NCBI GenBank assembly: GCA_017607445.1
Contig: JAEVHH010000003.1
Span: 1,922,001 to 1,986,000 of the forward strand
Reading direction: 5' to 3'
DNA length: 64,000 bases
From: Histoplasma ohiense
Lineage: Eukaryota; Ascomycota; Eurotiomycetes; Onygenales; Ajellomycetaceae
This document shows positions 32,625 through 43,260 of the stretch, piece after piece. A model generated the notes under the pieces. That model did no database searches. It was not told where the DNA came from and worked only from the letters and a program-made list of their open reading frames with translations. Made by a program: the position numbers and the translations under genes. Positions within the stretch are counted from its first letter, which is position 1; each line of letters begins with the position of its first letter.

Positions 32625-34160
32625 ATGGCACGCTCGAAGGACGTCGAGAAGTCATCCGAGACGGCGAAGCCTACTCCTTCCGCGAAAAAATCGGTTGTCT
32701 CGAAGCCAAACGCTTGCAAGGTTAGTCAATCCATGCTGCTGTTTCTCGTGTTAGACATGCAAACAGGGTTCTGATAGCCATTTTGCAAGTAGGATGGAAA
32801 TAAGAAAGGCGCTTCTATTTCTGGGAACGCTGCTGTATCTCCTGCTCTCATCGCTGCTATTAGCAGCTTCCTTACCACCTACGGCTTCGACAAGACCAGC
32901 AAGGCTTTCGCTGCGGAGCGGAAGGCGAAGAAATCGATTATGAAGGCGGGAGTCAAGTCGAATGATAAAACGACCACAAATACGCCTTTTTTAGTTGAGA
33001 TTTTTGGGAGATGGGAGCTTAATCGCAATGCGCAGCATTCTGTGGATAAAGAGGGCACACTGCGGTGCGATTACAGTGACAAAAGTGATACTAGCGATTC
33101 CGAGTCCGATTCCGACTTTTCTGAATCTAGCGACTCTGATGTTGTTATGGAGGGTGCGCGTGCGCCCTCTTCAATTTTATCTTTATCTTCTTCCTCGTTC
33201 TCATCTTCTGAAAGTGAAAGTAGCAATGGGGACGTCAAGAAGGCACCAAATACTCAACCTAGCAATCTAAAACGCAAACATGACGATAGCTCGAGTTCGT
33301 CTTGTGATTCTGACTCGGACGAGGCCCATCCCGAGGTAAAGCGAACAAAGCTGACAACCGAGAAACCAACGCTGAACTCATTGGCCAAGTCATCTTCTAC
33401 TTCAGAATCGTCATCTGAATCATTTTCAGGCTCTGATACAGGTTCTGATTCTATTTCTGATTTCGATTGCGATTCCTCCTCTGACTCTAATTTTTCTTCG
33501 TCGACATCCGCATTTGTCAAGTCGAAGCTGAAACCAGTTACCAAATCAGCAGAAGCAGCTACCATTGCTGCCCAGATTCCGCTTCCCGGGTCTGACAAGA
33601 AAGGTTTTAGTGACTCTTCGCCCTCCTCATCCTCGCCATTTTCCGCAAGCTCATCCGATACAGATAACAGTCCGAGCTGCAGACAGTCAGCAGATTCAAG
33701 TGCAACACTTAAAAATAGCTCCTCATCTAGCAACTCTTCTTCTGACTCATCTTCCAATTTATTATCATCCGACTCGCCTGTGAGCAAGAAGAAGAGAAAG
33801 GAACAGACAAGCAACCAATCAAACAAATCCGCGACCTCATCCGCCATCCCCAAGAAAGCCGCCTCCATTACTTCAACGTCCAACGTCGTTTCAGCCCGGG
33901 GCTCAAACCCAGCCGCATCTACTCCACCTATTAAACATTCAGGGACTCAACCAACACCTTTAGCGCTAGCCGGGCAGCTGCCACACGATCACCCTTCTAA
34001 TGCCTATATTCCATACTCGTATGCGGAACGTGCATACAAGGACCTCTCAGTCACTCGTGGAAAGGGGTTCACAAAAGAGAAAAATAAAAAAAAACGGGGT
34101 TCGTACCGGGGAGGGCCCATAGACATTGGCGCAGGTAAGTCATTCAAATTTGAAGACTAG
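32625..34160 (+). CDS. Nopp140/Srp40-like nucleolar phosphoprotein
   Basis: Two exons, 32625-32720 and 32793-34160, encode 487 residues. The family acts in the nucleolus and Cajal bodies as a heavily phosphorylated chaperone of snoRNPs and ribosome assembly. A LisH-like segment lies at residues 42-75 (AAVSPALIAAISSFLTTYGF). Residues 100-400 are low-complexity serine/acidic clusters (SDSESDSDFSESSDSD) alternating with lysine/proline-rich stretches, apt for casein kinase 2. The conserved SRP40 C-terminal domain covers about 432-487 (YAERAYKDLSVTRGKGF, KKKRGSYRGG, SFKFED). The 72-bp phase-0 intron uses GTTAGT and TAG with a CTGAT branch-like motif. The start ATG is the first in frame after an upstream stop and has a purine at -3. 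A GTAAGT near 34135 is probably not used, because reading through gives the normal family C-terminus. CpG and codon use are ordinary, unlike everything around it. Confidence 0.9.
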
Positions 34161-35056
34161 TTTTGGGGTTGTAACTAGAGAACCCGGATGTTCGAAAGAT
34201 GCACATGCTTCCATGTCTCACAACTTAGCAAAATATATTCTTTCTTTGTTGCTGCTTGCTGGTTTTTGTTCCTATCTTAGAATCTCAAATGCAATGTTGT
34301 CATTCTCTTCCTTCTGTTAAATTGGTTTTCTTTAATTCCTAGCACTTCCATCTTCATTCACATTCTGTCATTAAAATTTCCTCGACGGACTAGGCAGTTT
34401 GTTGCTCTGTAAGATCATTTATATTACCAAAATCCTATAATAGACTTGTGGTGTTCTAGCTAGGAAATATAATATCAGTGGAAACCTAGACTGGCTGTGT
34501 GACCATGCATGGGACCAGGAGCAAATTTTTCCTCAGTCTCATTCTCAAATATCTTAGTCCTGGTCCCATAAAGTGTTTATGAAATCAGTCACTTTACATG
34601 ATTTATACAAGCCGCAATCGCTCGCTTGCGCTCGCTTATCCAGCTTGAAAATGCACTGTTTAATCCCTCGGGCGAACATAATGAGATATCCAACAGCCAC
34701 TCATGACTCATATATGTGAATTCCATGTAATCTACAGCTGTCAATAGAGAACAATCATATAGATGAAAAAGATGAATAACATTATAGTAGTGTTGTAGAG
34801 TTAATGTAGAAGTGCTAAGTAAAATGTAATTAAATATCAGATAGTTTATATAGAGAATATAATAATTACAATTAAATAACAAGCATCTGAAATACAATAA
34901 TTTACATCTATCAATTCTCAAAACATCTGTAATACAATCAAAGCAGTCAAAATAACTGAATATAAATAGAGAATCATTAAAAAATGAAGAAAAACAGTGC
35001 AGAAATGATGAAATTACAGTTAATAATAGTACACAGCAAGCTCAGCAAGCTCAGCA
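34161..35056. other. Downstream host flank, no gene seen
   Basis: The 3' flank of the Nopp140-like gene should hold its polyadenylation signals in the first 250 bp, but none is clear-cut. CpG persists to about 34675 (cgctcgcttgcgctcgc at 34618-34636) and then disappears as sequence becomes AT-rich before LINE-2C. A hairpin at 34509-34569 is listed separately. Confidence 0.45.
34509..34569. repeat. 12-bp perfect inverted repeat downstream of the host gene
   Basis: atgggaccagga (34509-34520) pairs with tcctggtcccat (34558-34569) across a 37-nt loop. It could be a relic of a small inverted-repeat element or an RNA hairpin. No target duplication was found. Confidence 0.5.
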
Positions 35057-35208
35057 CATTCTTACAACTACTCATAAATATAGAGATACATTTGAATTTT
35101 CCATCTTCTAACTGTTTTTTGTATAATTTTAATCTTTCAATTCATTCAACATCATCACACACTCTCTGTGATTACTCTATATATGTGTACTGCACAGATT
35201 GAGTAATC

Positions 35209-35735
35209 ATGAAGCTCTCAACACTCTCTCATTCACTCAAGAATATCAATATAGTCTACATCAGATCATTGAAGTCAGAGTCACTGATCAATTTTGTTAC
35301 TGAAAAGACTGATAAAAGACAGAGAAAGACTGTTACAATGTCTTTTTCAATTTTCAAAAAAGTCAGTGACAGTATTCTTACAGTCATCTCTCAGCTATAG
35401 AAGTAGTTTGAGAAGACTCAATAGCAACAGAATCTGCAGCAGAAGACTTTCATCAGATTAACAAAGACTCTGAATAACTGAATTGAAAAGAAGAAATAGT
35501 CAGTCAATCAAAACTTTGTTTGAGTCTTCTGTGAAAAATTTATTGTATATATGACAGCAGATCTGAGCACAGCATCAACTCTGAGAGAGAATACTGTCTC
35601 AGATACTCATTCATAATCAAATTCAGTGAAAACAACTGTGAGAAAGCTGATTATCTGAGTAAGTATTGTACAGAAAAGAAAAAAATCTGTTTTCTCTGAA
35701 GTTATCTCTATTAAAACTATAACTTTCTCAGCTGA
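35209..35735 (+). pseudogene. LINE-2C ORF1, N-terminal piece
   Basis: It starts at ATG 35209 (MKLSTLSHSLKN...) and reads YIRSLKSESLINFVTEKTDK, then a basic stretch RQRKTVTM and a coiled-coil-like run. It continues at 49765 after the LINE-2B insertion. A stop (tag, 35398-35400) and later stops break the frame. LINE-2B has the same protein start at 49612. Confidence 0.7.
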
Positions 35736-35880
35736 TGTTTGTTTGTTTGTTTGTATTGATTTAACATCTCAGAGAAAATATGGGCAGTGTCTGTGTTTCA
35801 GAAGCCTTCTGAAGAATATGAAGATATGCTACATTGAAGAGATTTCTATATACACAGAGAAAGAGAAAACAGAATTCAGA

Positions 35881-36147
35881 TGTAATGCACTCACTTGTTT
35901 ATTATTTCCTTATTATCTTCATTTATTCTTATCTCTTTCCATTATACTCTTGCTACTGCTATTTCTACATGTATATATATATTGATGTATGTATTTCGCA
36001 CATCTTCTTTCTCTTTCTTTTCTTTCTTAGTGATTAGCTACACTATGTTATGCTACTATACTACACTCTACAATATATTACTATTATCTCTGCTATGCTA
36101 TAAACTATCTTCTACTGTTACTCTTCACACTGTCACTACATTTCACA
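35881..36147 (+). repeat. G1 5' LTR, copy 2
   Basis: This 267-bp LTR starts TGTAATGCACTCAC and ends CATTTCACA. It retains the CpG in tatttcgcacatc. It pairs with 42989-43255 at equal length. Confidence 0.92.
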
Positions 36148-36194
36148 GATTCTAATCACTCAATCTTTGAGAGATGATTCATTGAGTAATAGTT

Positions 36195-37640
36195 ATGACC
36201 TCTATTCACAGCATCTGCTGTACTTGTGCTACTGCTGAATCTGAAGTAACAAACATTATGAAAGAAAATCATGAAACATGCATTTCTGTCACTGAAAGTA
36301 TGCAACAAGTATCATCTTTCTCTATGAAATCAGACTCTGAGTATAGTTCAGAAGAGAATATCTTCTCTAAAGATTTCAATACAATTGAGACTGAGAAGAT
36401 AGCTGTGATCAGAAGAATCAAAAAATTACAGACTGAGAAAGAATTATGAGAACTTCAACACTGATACAACACTTTACTACAAGAATTGAATGAAACAATT
36501 CCAGTCATCTGAAATACACTAGAAGCACATTCAAATCACAGTAGAAATGCAACTAATATGAATGATAACTGTAATAATATCACAAGTATTCTCAGATCAT
36601 CAGAAGCCACACTACAAGCACTCAATATCTTAATAGAAAGCACTGTAACTACTGTCAGTGAAAGACATAGTCAGATATCACTTTGATAATTAGAACTTCA
36701 AGATTCTGACATGAGTGATCACTCTTTCCAGAGAGATGTGGAAAAGTTTTGAGATCAAAGTATGAAAGAATTTGAAAACTTTGTTACAGCTGCTATTGCT
36801 TTTCATATCAGTGATCTTGATTACTACAACAAACACAATCATCAAAAGATCATTGAAGCTGTTACTCATTTCAATGTTGAAATGCAACAATGTTGATATC
36901 AACATACATATGATATGTGGACTTTGCCATCATGGGAAGAATTTGTTAGTTGGATGCAATGTCAAGTCATCAATTCAGATAGAAGTTTTCAAGATACTGA
37001 TAGACAGTACTGAAAAACAGAGCAACAAGAAGATCAGACAGTTCAACAATTTGCTTCATACTTACAATCAATTGAAAAATATCTGCAGCATTCTTATAGT
37101 GAATATCATTGAAAATCACACCTCTATATGAAAGTTCTACCTTCCATTTGCTGAGAATTTGACAAATATGCAATCAAATTGAAAGAGTTAAGCTATGATG
37201 TCACTCTACATAAACTTGCAATGACAGAATCAAATCTGTCAGAGAGATGAAAGAAGCTTAAAGAGAAGTCAAATTTCAAAAACCTTATTCAAAGCTTTAA
37301 CAACAGAAATAATGCTGATAATAGATCACAAAACAAATACAGATGAAATAACACTACAAAGTCTGATGACTTCACTCAATCAAAATATTGTCATTATTGC
37401 AAGTGATCAGAACATACCATTGATTTGTGTTTCAAATGACTTAAAGATGAATTCAAAAACATCAAATCTGACTCAAAACTCAATACAAAAGACACAAAGA
37501 ATTCAAAGAACTCAAAAAACACTTAAAATATATTATTCAACTTACAATAACAGTCATAAACATAGAAAGTCAATGCAAAAACATCTTAAGCTTCACTGTC
37601 ACAGTGAAACTCACTATATCTAAGAGTCTGCAAAAAGTGC
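36195..37640 (+). pseudogene. G1 copy 2 gag, decayed
   Basis: Gag starts at ATG 36195 with 85 open codons, including an acidic segment and a coiled-coil-like end (IETEKIAVIRRIKKLQTEK). Further open pieces run to the CCHC zinc knuckle at 37389-37430 (C-x2-C-x4-H-x4-C, with one TGA inside). Gag would form the particle and bind RNA. Stops are mostly TGA, consistent with CGA decay. Confidence 0.75.
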
Positions 37641-39560
37641 TTGTGCTAGTAGACTCTGAATCAGAAGTGAACTGTGTTGATGAATTTTGAACAAAAAATC
37701 ACAATCTAGAAACTGCTCACTGCAAAATCAAAATAATCAAATCAATTGATGAATGCATAATGCACTTCTTTGAAGAGTATAACATTGCAACTACTGTCAC
37801 TGATCACAAAAATAATGCACAGCAGATATCTCATTCCTTTCATATAATGAAGATGAAGAACTACAGTCTTGTATTAGAATTTTCTTGATTAAAACAAACA
37901 AATTCTCTTATAGATTGATCAGATGAATAATTCTTCTTTAAAAGCTCTGAAAATGAACAACAGCTTCAAATTATTTCTGAACAAGATGTTCTAGCTGAAG
38001 TTCTCACAGAAGCTAGAGTAGAAATGTTTGTAGTATTATCTACAGAATATTCAAAAGACTCAAAGCATGCTTTATATATATTCTTGACTGTGTATTCAGA
38101 CTTATCAACTGATCTATCTGATTATATCATGCCATACATGCATATCTTCTCAGAAGAAGCTGCTATAAGCATAAAAAGATCAGAAGAGACAGAACACTGC
38201 ATAGATCTTGAGTCTGATATACAATCTTCATTTATGTCAATATACAATCTCTCTGAAACTGAGTTAGCCACTCTAATAGAATATTTAAAAAATACATTAG
38301 ATAAAGAGTGAATACAATCATTCAGTAGCTCAGCTGATGCACTGATTCTCTTTGTTCTCAAAAAAAATGATAAACTTCATCTTTGTGTAGACTATTGAGA
38401 GTTAAATTGAATCATCATCAAGAACTGATACCCTCTATCTCTAATAAGTGAATTACTTGATAAACTTTCAAAAGTCAAAATATTCACTAAGCTGAACCTT
38501 TGAGATGTCTATCACTGCATACTTATAGCAGCAAAAGACTGTTGAAAGACAGTCTTTAGAATGAAATATAGACATTTTGAATATGTAGTTATGCCATTTG
38601 AACTAGCTAATACTTCAGTGACATTTCAAGCATACATTAACAATGTTTTGTCTGATTTGTTGGATATATGTTGTGTTGTCTATTTGGATGACATTCTCAT
38701 ATTCTCCAATTCAAAGCAGGAATATAAAGTGCATATTACTAAGATGCTAGAATGTCTTGAGTATGTGAATCTATTTGCAAAACTCTCTAAGTGGAAATTT
38801 GAAGTGGATAAGATCTCATTTCTGAGGTTTGTTATAGATATAAATAATATTGAGATGAAGTCAGACAGAGTCTTCACTATTGTGAAATAATCTACATTTA
38901 AATCAATTAAAGAGGTTCAATTCTTCTTGAGCTTTGCTAATTTCTATCAGCAATTTATTAAGTCTTTCTCCTCTATTGCAGCTCCATTATTTGAACTTAT
39001 AAAAGAGAGCAAAAAGAGGGAAAGAAAAGCCACTTTTATATAAACAGAAGATGCTCAAAGTACTTTTGATGAGCTCAAATTACACTTTATATATGCTTCT
39101 CTATTAGCTTATTTTGACTCAGTTTGATGTATTCAGATTGAATCTGATGTGTTCACTTTTGCAGTTGCTGCTATTCTGTCACAGTTGCAGAATGATGAGC
39201 ACTGATATTCAGTTGCTTTCTGATCAAAAAAGTTGATTGATGTGGAAATGTGTTATGATATTCATGATAAAGAACTCTTAGCTATTGTAGCAGTATTTAA
39301 AAATTGAAGACACTATCTGAAGAGAAGTCAGTATTCAATTCAAGTCTAATCTGATCATGTCAATCTGCAGTACTTTATGATGACTAAGAAACTGAACAGA
39401 CATCAGATCAGATGAGTGAAAGTTTTATCTGCTTATGATTTTGTATTACTGCATCACTCTGAATCAAAGAATTCAGCTGATGAGCTCAGTCATTGCACAG
39501 ACTACAGTGAGATCTATAATGATCAAACTATATTATCTACTCTGCAACAGAAGCTGAAAC
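37640..39560 (+). pseudogene. G1 copy 2 protease, RT, RNase H, decayed
   Basis: The protease block LVDSESEVN lies at 37643-37670, where retropepsins have DSG; the same DSES reads in copy 3. The RT region runs from SIYNLSETELATL (38238) through the open segment 38561-38890, which contains the catalytic box YLDDILIFS (38681-38707) and the Ty3-typical FAKLSK. RNase H spans about 38990-39500 and includes TFAVAAILSQ and YDIHDKELLAIV. TGA codons interrupt it. Confidence 0.82.
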
Positions 39561-39939
39561 ATGGAGTTAGATTAGATTGAGAAGTTAATACTTCTTTTCA
39601 AAATGATATTTCTTCTGATATAGTCTGTGCATGAATCTCTAATGAGCAAAATGCTTCTTTTAATGAGTCAAAAGTACTTCATATATTGATGTCTTCTATC
39701 TCTCATGTAAACTCTTTCTCTTCATTGCACATTGAGCAATATATACTCTGAATTGCAGTCAATAAGGCTATTCTTGAGAACTCAGTATATACAGAAATAT
39801 CTGAATTCTTCATCTTATTTCTGAGTAAAACACAGAAGATTGATTCTTTTGCTGCTGAGTAAAGAAAGAAGATAAAAGAGAAGAGTATGACTGTTGCTGA
39901 AAATATGCTATAAACAATTTCTGAGAATGATATATTGCA

Positions 39940-41250
39940 TGCTGATGATTGTGTGTATGTCCCTCAACAAAAGACACTCATTGATGAAATTATCAGTGCA
40001 AACCATGATGATCCACAGAGAGATCACTTTGGTATAAAAAAGTTCATAGACAGCATTCAGAACAAATAGTATTGACATGAGCTAGTCAGAGATATCAAAG
40101 ATTATATATTCACTTGTGATACTTGTCAAAGAGTAAAGTCAAAATGATACAGACAATATGAAGAATTGAATACAATTCTCTTATCATCAAATCCTTTTAA
40201 ATTTATTACTATGAATTTTATTACAGACTTGCCAGTCTCTACATTCCTTCATCAAATCTATGATGCAATTTTAGTGATTGTAAATATATATACTAAGTTT
40301 ATGATCTATATTTCTTGTATCAAAAACATTACTGCTGATGAACTAGCAGAAATTGTTTATACCAAGTTCTATACAATTTACAGAGTACTCAAAAATCATA
40401 TATCTGATTGAGATTCACTGTTTACAAACCATTATTGATTCATCTTTTGTTATATGCTAGATGCACACTGGAAACTTTCAACAGTCTTTCACTCTCAAAC
40501 AGATGATCAAATAGAACAATAAAATCAAATCTTGAAATATTATCTTCAATGCTTTATCAACTATCATCAAGATGACTGAACACACTGACTATCACTAGCA
40601 CAGTTTGTTTACAATATCTCTCAATATATCTCTACTGAAATGACATCTGCAGAAGCCTTAATGAGATATCAATCTGATTTGAAAATTAATATCAGCAAAT
40701 CACCACAACCAGTCACCATACATGCTGCTAGCTGTGCAAAACATATCAAGAAAACACATCATAAGCTCATTGAAAATCTACAAAAGATGTGACAAGCACA
40801 GAAAATCTATTACAATACAAAATATAAACTTCAACAATTTAAAATAGATGACTATATCATACTCAATGCAAAAAATCTCTGATTGTTACACTCAGTTCAC
40901 AAATTTAATCATAAATATGTTGAACTCTTCAAGATTCTGAATATCATCAGAAAACAAGTGTACAAACTAGAACTGTCATCTTTATATAGAAGCATTCATT
41001 CTGTATTTCATGTATCTTTATTGAAATCATACAACCACAGAAATGAAGCTCTATCAGAACCAGGATCAGAACTTGTTGATGATAAAGAAGAATATCAAGT
41101 TGAAGAAATTCTTAAAAAACAACAATGAAAAAACAAATCTCTGAAATATTTTGTGAGATGAACAGATTGAGATTCTAGTGATGATATATGAAAATCAGAA
41201 GAAAACATATTGAACACTCAGACATTTGAAATCTTTCTTGAATAAGAAAA
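39940..41250 (+). pseudogene. G1 copy 2 integrase and chromodomain, decayed
   Basis: The integrase zinc-finger end reads FTCDTCQRVKSK (about 40110-40146), and the first catalytic aspartate lies in MNFITDLPVS (40211-40240). A GPY/F-like segment, SVFHVSLLKSY, is at 41000-41032. A C-terminal chromodomain follows: EYQVEEIL at 41091-41114, then LKYFVR, DSSDDI, SEENI and FEIFL to about 41240. Stops at tryptophan or arginine positions (W or R to TGA) disable it. Chromodomain presence places G1 in the chromovirus branch. Confidence 0.8.
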
Positions 41251-42988
41251 TGAATAACAAATATAAAATCAACATACTTTCAAATGCCAAAAGTGCAAAC
41301 ATCAAGTTGAAAGATGTCAGAAGCACAAATCTTAAATCAAAAAACACTAGAAGCACAAATCTAACTCAAACTTCAATCAAATGTATTTTTTTTTGAAAGA
41401 TTTTATCAGAGAAAAGAAAAAAAGGAAAAAATTCAATTTGAGTATAATAAATACAAAAAATAAAAAATACAAGCAAGAAAAAGACAAAGGAAATGAGTTC
41501 TAAGAAAAGTCTAAAGACTTTCAGTTCATTCATTTTCATCTCAACATTCTTCATCTCTCATTTTTTTTTCTTTCTTCATCATTCTCTCTCTGTCATCCTC
41601 TTCTTATACTGTCTTCAGTACTTGTTAAGCACTGAGTCTTATTTCAGATGCAAAGATACTGACAAATACCTCTTCCACAGAACATTTGTTTTCTTCTCTT
41701 TACTTTTCTTCATCAATCCTCTCATCCATCAACACATTCACTGAAGAAAGGCCTCTCCTCTCATGATCTCCTTTCACATCTTTATATCATGAGACTTATA
41801 TCTCTCATATTTCACTGTCTTCACTGCTGAAGTCTTCACAATCTTCTCTGTTGACTCTTCAGTCAACTTCTTCAATTCCTCTTCAGCTGACTTCTTCATT
41901 ACAGAGTTCTTGAAGCTCATCACTCTCAAAATCCTTATATTCTTCTTCACATCCTTCTCTTTCTCTAACATCTTCACTCTGAAAGAATCAGACACAATCA
42001 CAGTCTTCAAAATCTGCATCTCTGCAGACTCAGCTATCATCTGATGCTGAAATCATAGAGCATTCACCTCTGCTCTGCTCTGAACAGACAGCATTGCTAG
42101 ATGAGGTGTGTTCAATTGTTTTATCAAACAACAAAGATGACTTTTGTGATTGATTATATTCTTCTCAGCTGTCACTTCTGCAAAAATAAACACTCATCTG
42201 TGCATGATGTGCCTCAGAAGAGGTGTATCACATATCTAGCATCATTATCAATATATCAACATTGCTAAGAGCAAGAATTAAAGAGAATTACTCATAGATT
42301 TGCAGAATTTCTCTACAGAGGCACAAATCTCACAATGCTTTTGAGTATTTGATCTCAATGCACATCAAAAATCAACATTCTCAAGTCTAGAGACACAATG
42401 TTCACACAGAATTCAACTGTTGTGCATCATGTGATTAGGGCTAAATCTAGAGCAATATAACAAGTGAACAGTGAATGGTGCTATACAGAAATGAGCTAGT
42501 GGCACACATGACCACACTAATAATGTCACTGACAAGGAACACCAGCAATAATACACAATAAGCACCAGCGAGGAAACAACTTACTTAAAATTGAGATATT
42601 CAAGGGAGCTCATTTTGAAAAAAGAGGGGAGAAAGAGAGAGAGAATCAACAAAAATTTAAAAAAAAAAAAAAAAAAATTTTTTATTGAAGATGAAAAATT
42701 GCAGCAGAAAGACAAGAAGTTTTGATGATGATCAAGTTAAAAGAGAAGAGAAATCTTCAAGAAAAAAGAAATTCTTTTTGCTTTTCTGCATGCAATCTCT
42801 AGCAACCAAAGAATCCACCAATTCCATCTCATTAGAAAATCGATAACAACATGTATACAAGCTATCTAGAGGACACAATCAATATACTGCTATTAATAAG
42901 TGGAACTTACAATACAGGAATGCAATTATCTACTAGCAAGCAATCTATACAATCACTGAGAGCAGCTCTTATAAAAAAGAGGGGCAAT
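41250..42988 (+). other. G1 long 3' non-coding region
   Basis: About 1.74 kb lies between the chromodomain and the 3' LTR. It contains pyrimidine-rich blocks, the antisense ORF (41774-42040), more antisense sequence with cysteine-rich short frames and GT[A/G]AGT hexamers on the minus strand (for example aacttactt near 42576-42584), a poly-A run and the polypurine tract. Three copies of the region are present in the window (1488-2545, 16513-17909 and here). Confidence 0.7.
41774..42040 (-). pseudogene. G1 antisense ORF (unknown function), copy 2
   Basis: An 88-codon open frame begins MIAESAEMQILKTVIVSDSF and ends KYERYKSHDIKM. It is collinear with frames in two other G1 copies. Differences among copies are mostly C/T and G/A changes, and the frame stays open in each. 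A stop lies just upstream, where copy 0 reads on (ALWSQHQ), so the ancestral ORF was longer. No family is recognised; it may be a captured host gene fragment or an element-encoded antisense gene. Confidence 0.45.
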
Positions 42989-43255
42989 TATAATGCACTC
43001 ACTTGTTTATTATTTCCTTATTATCTTCACTTATTCTTACCTCTTTTCATTATACTCTCACTACTGCTATTTCTATATGTATATATATATTGATGTATGT
43101 ATTTCGCACATCTTCTTTCTCTTTCTTTTCTTTCTTAGTGATTAGCTACATCACATTACACTACTATACTACACTCTACAATATATTACTATTATCTCTG
43201 CTATGCTATAAACTATCTTCTACTGTTACTCTTCACACTGTCACTACATCTCACA
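42989..43255 (+). repeat. G1 3' LTR, copy 2
   Basis: This 267-bp LTR starts TATAATGCACTC, with the terminal TG changed to TA, and ends CATCTCACA. It is followed by the target duplication TCAGA. It retains the tatttcgcacatc CpG. Confidence 0.92.
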
Positions 43256-43260
43256 TCAGA

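Larger units (their letters stand above)
35881..43255 (+). mobile_element. G1 Ty3 chromovirus, complete (copy 2)
   Basis: This is a 7,375-bp element with 267-bp LTRs (35881-36147 and 42989-43255) and the target duplication TCAGA (35876-35880 and 43256-43260). The empty site can be read in reverse in LINE-2D near 16365-16385, confirming insertion into LINE-2B. The order is gag, protease, RT, RNase H, integrase, chromodomain, then an unusually long (about 1.75 kb) 3' region with an antisense ORF, a 19-A run (42659-42677) and the polypurine tract aaaaaagagggg. The first base after the 5' LTR begins gattctaatcac rather than TGG, so a tRNA 3'-end primer is not evident. Confidence 0.93.

Noticed and set aside
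33254..33883. 209-codon minus-strand open frame under the Nopp140-like gene
   Set aside because: It is a shadow of the serine/acidic repeats of the plus-strand gene; it has no family features.
34135..34160. Second intron at a GTAAGT near the end of the Nopp140-like gene
   Set aside because: Reading through gives SFKFED, the normal ending of the SRP40 C-terminal domain.
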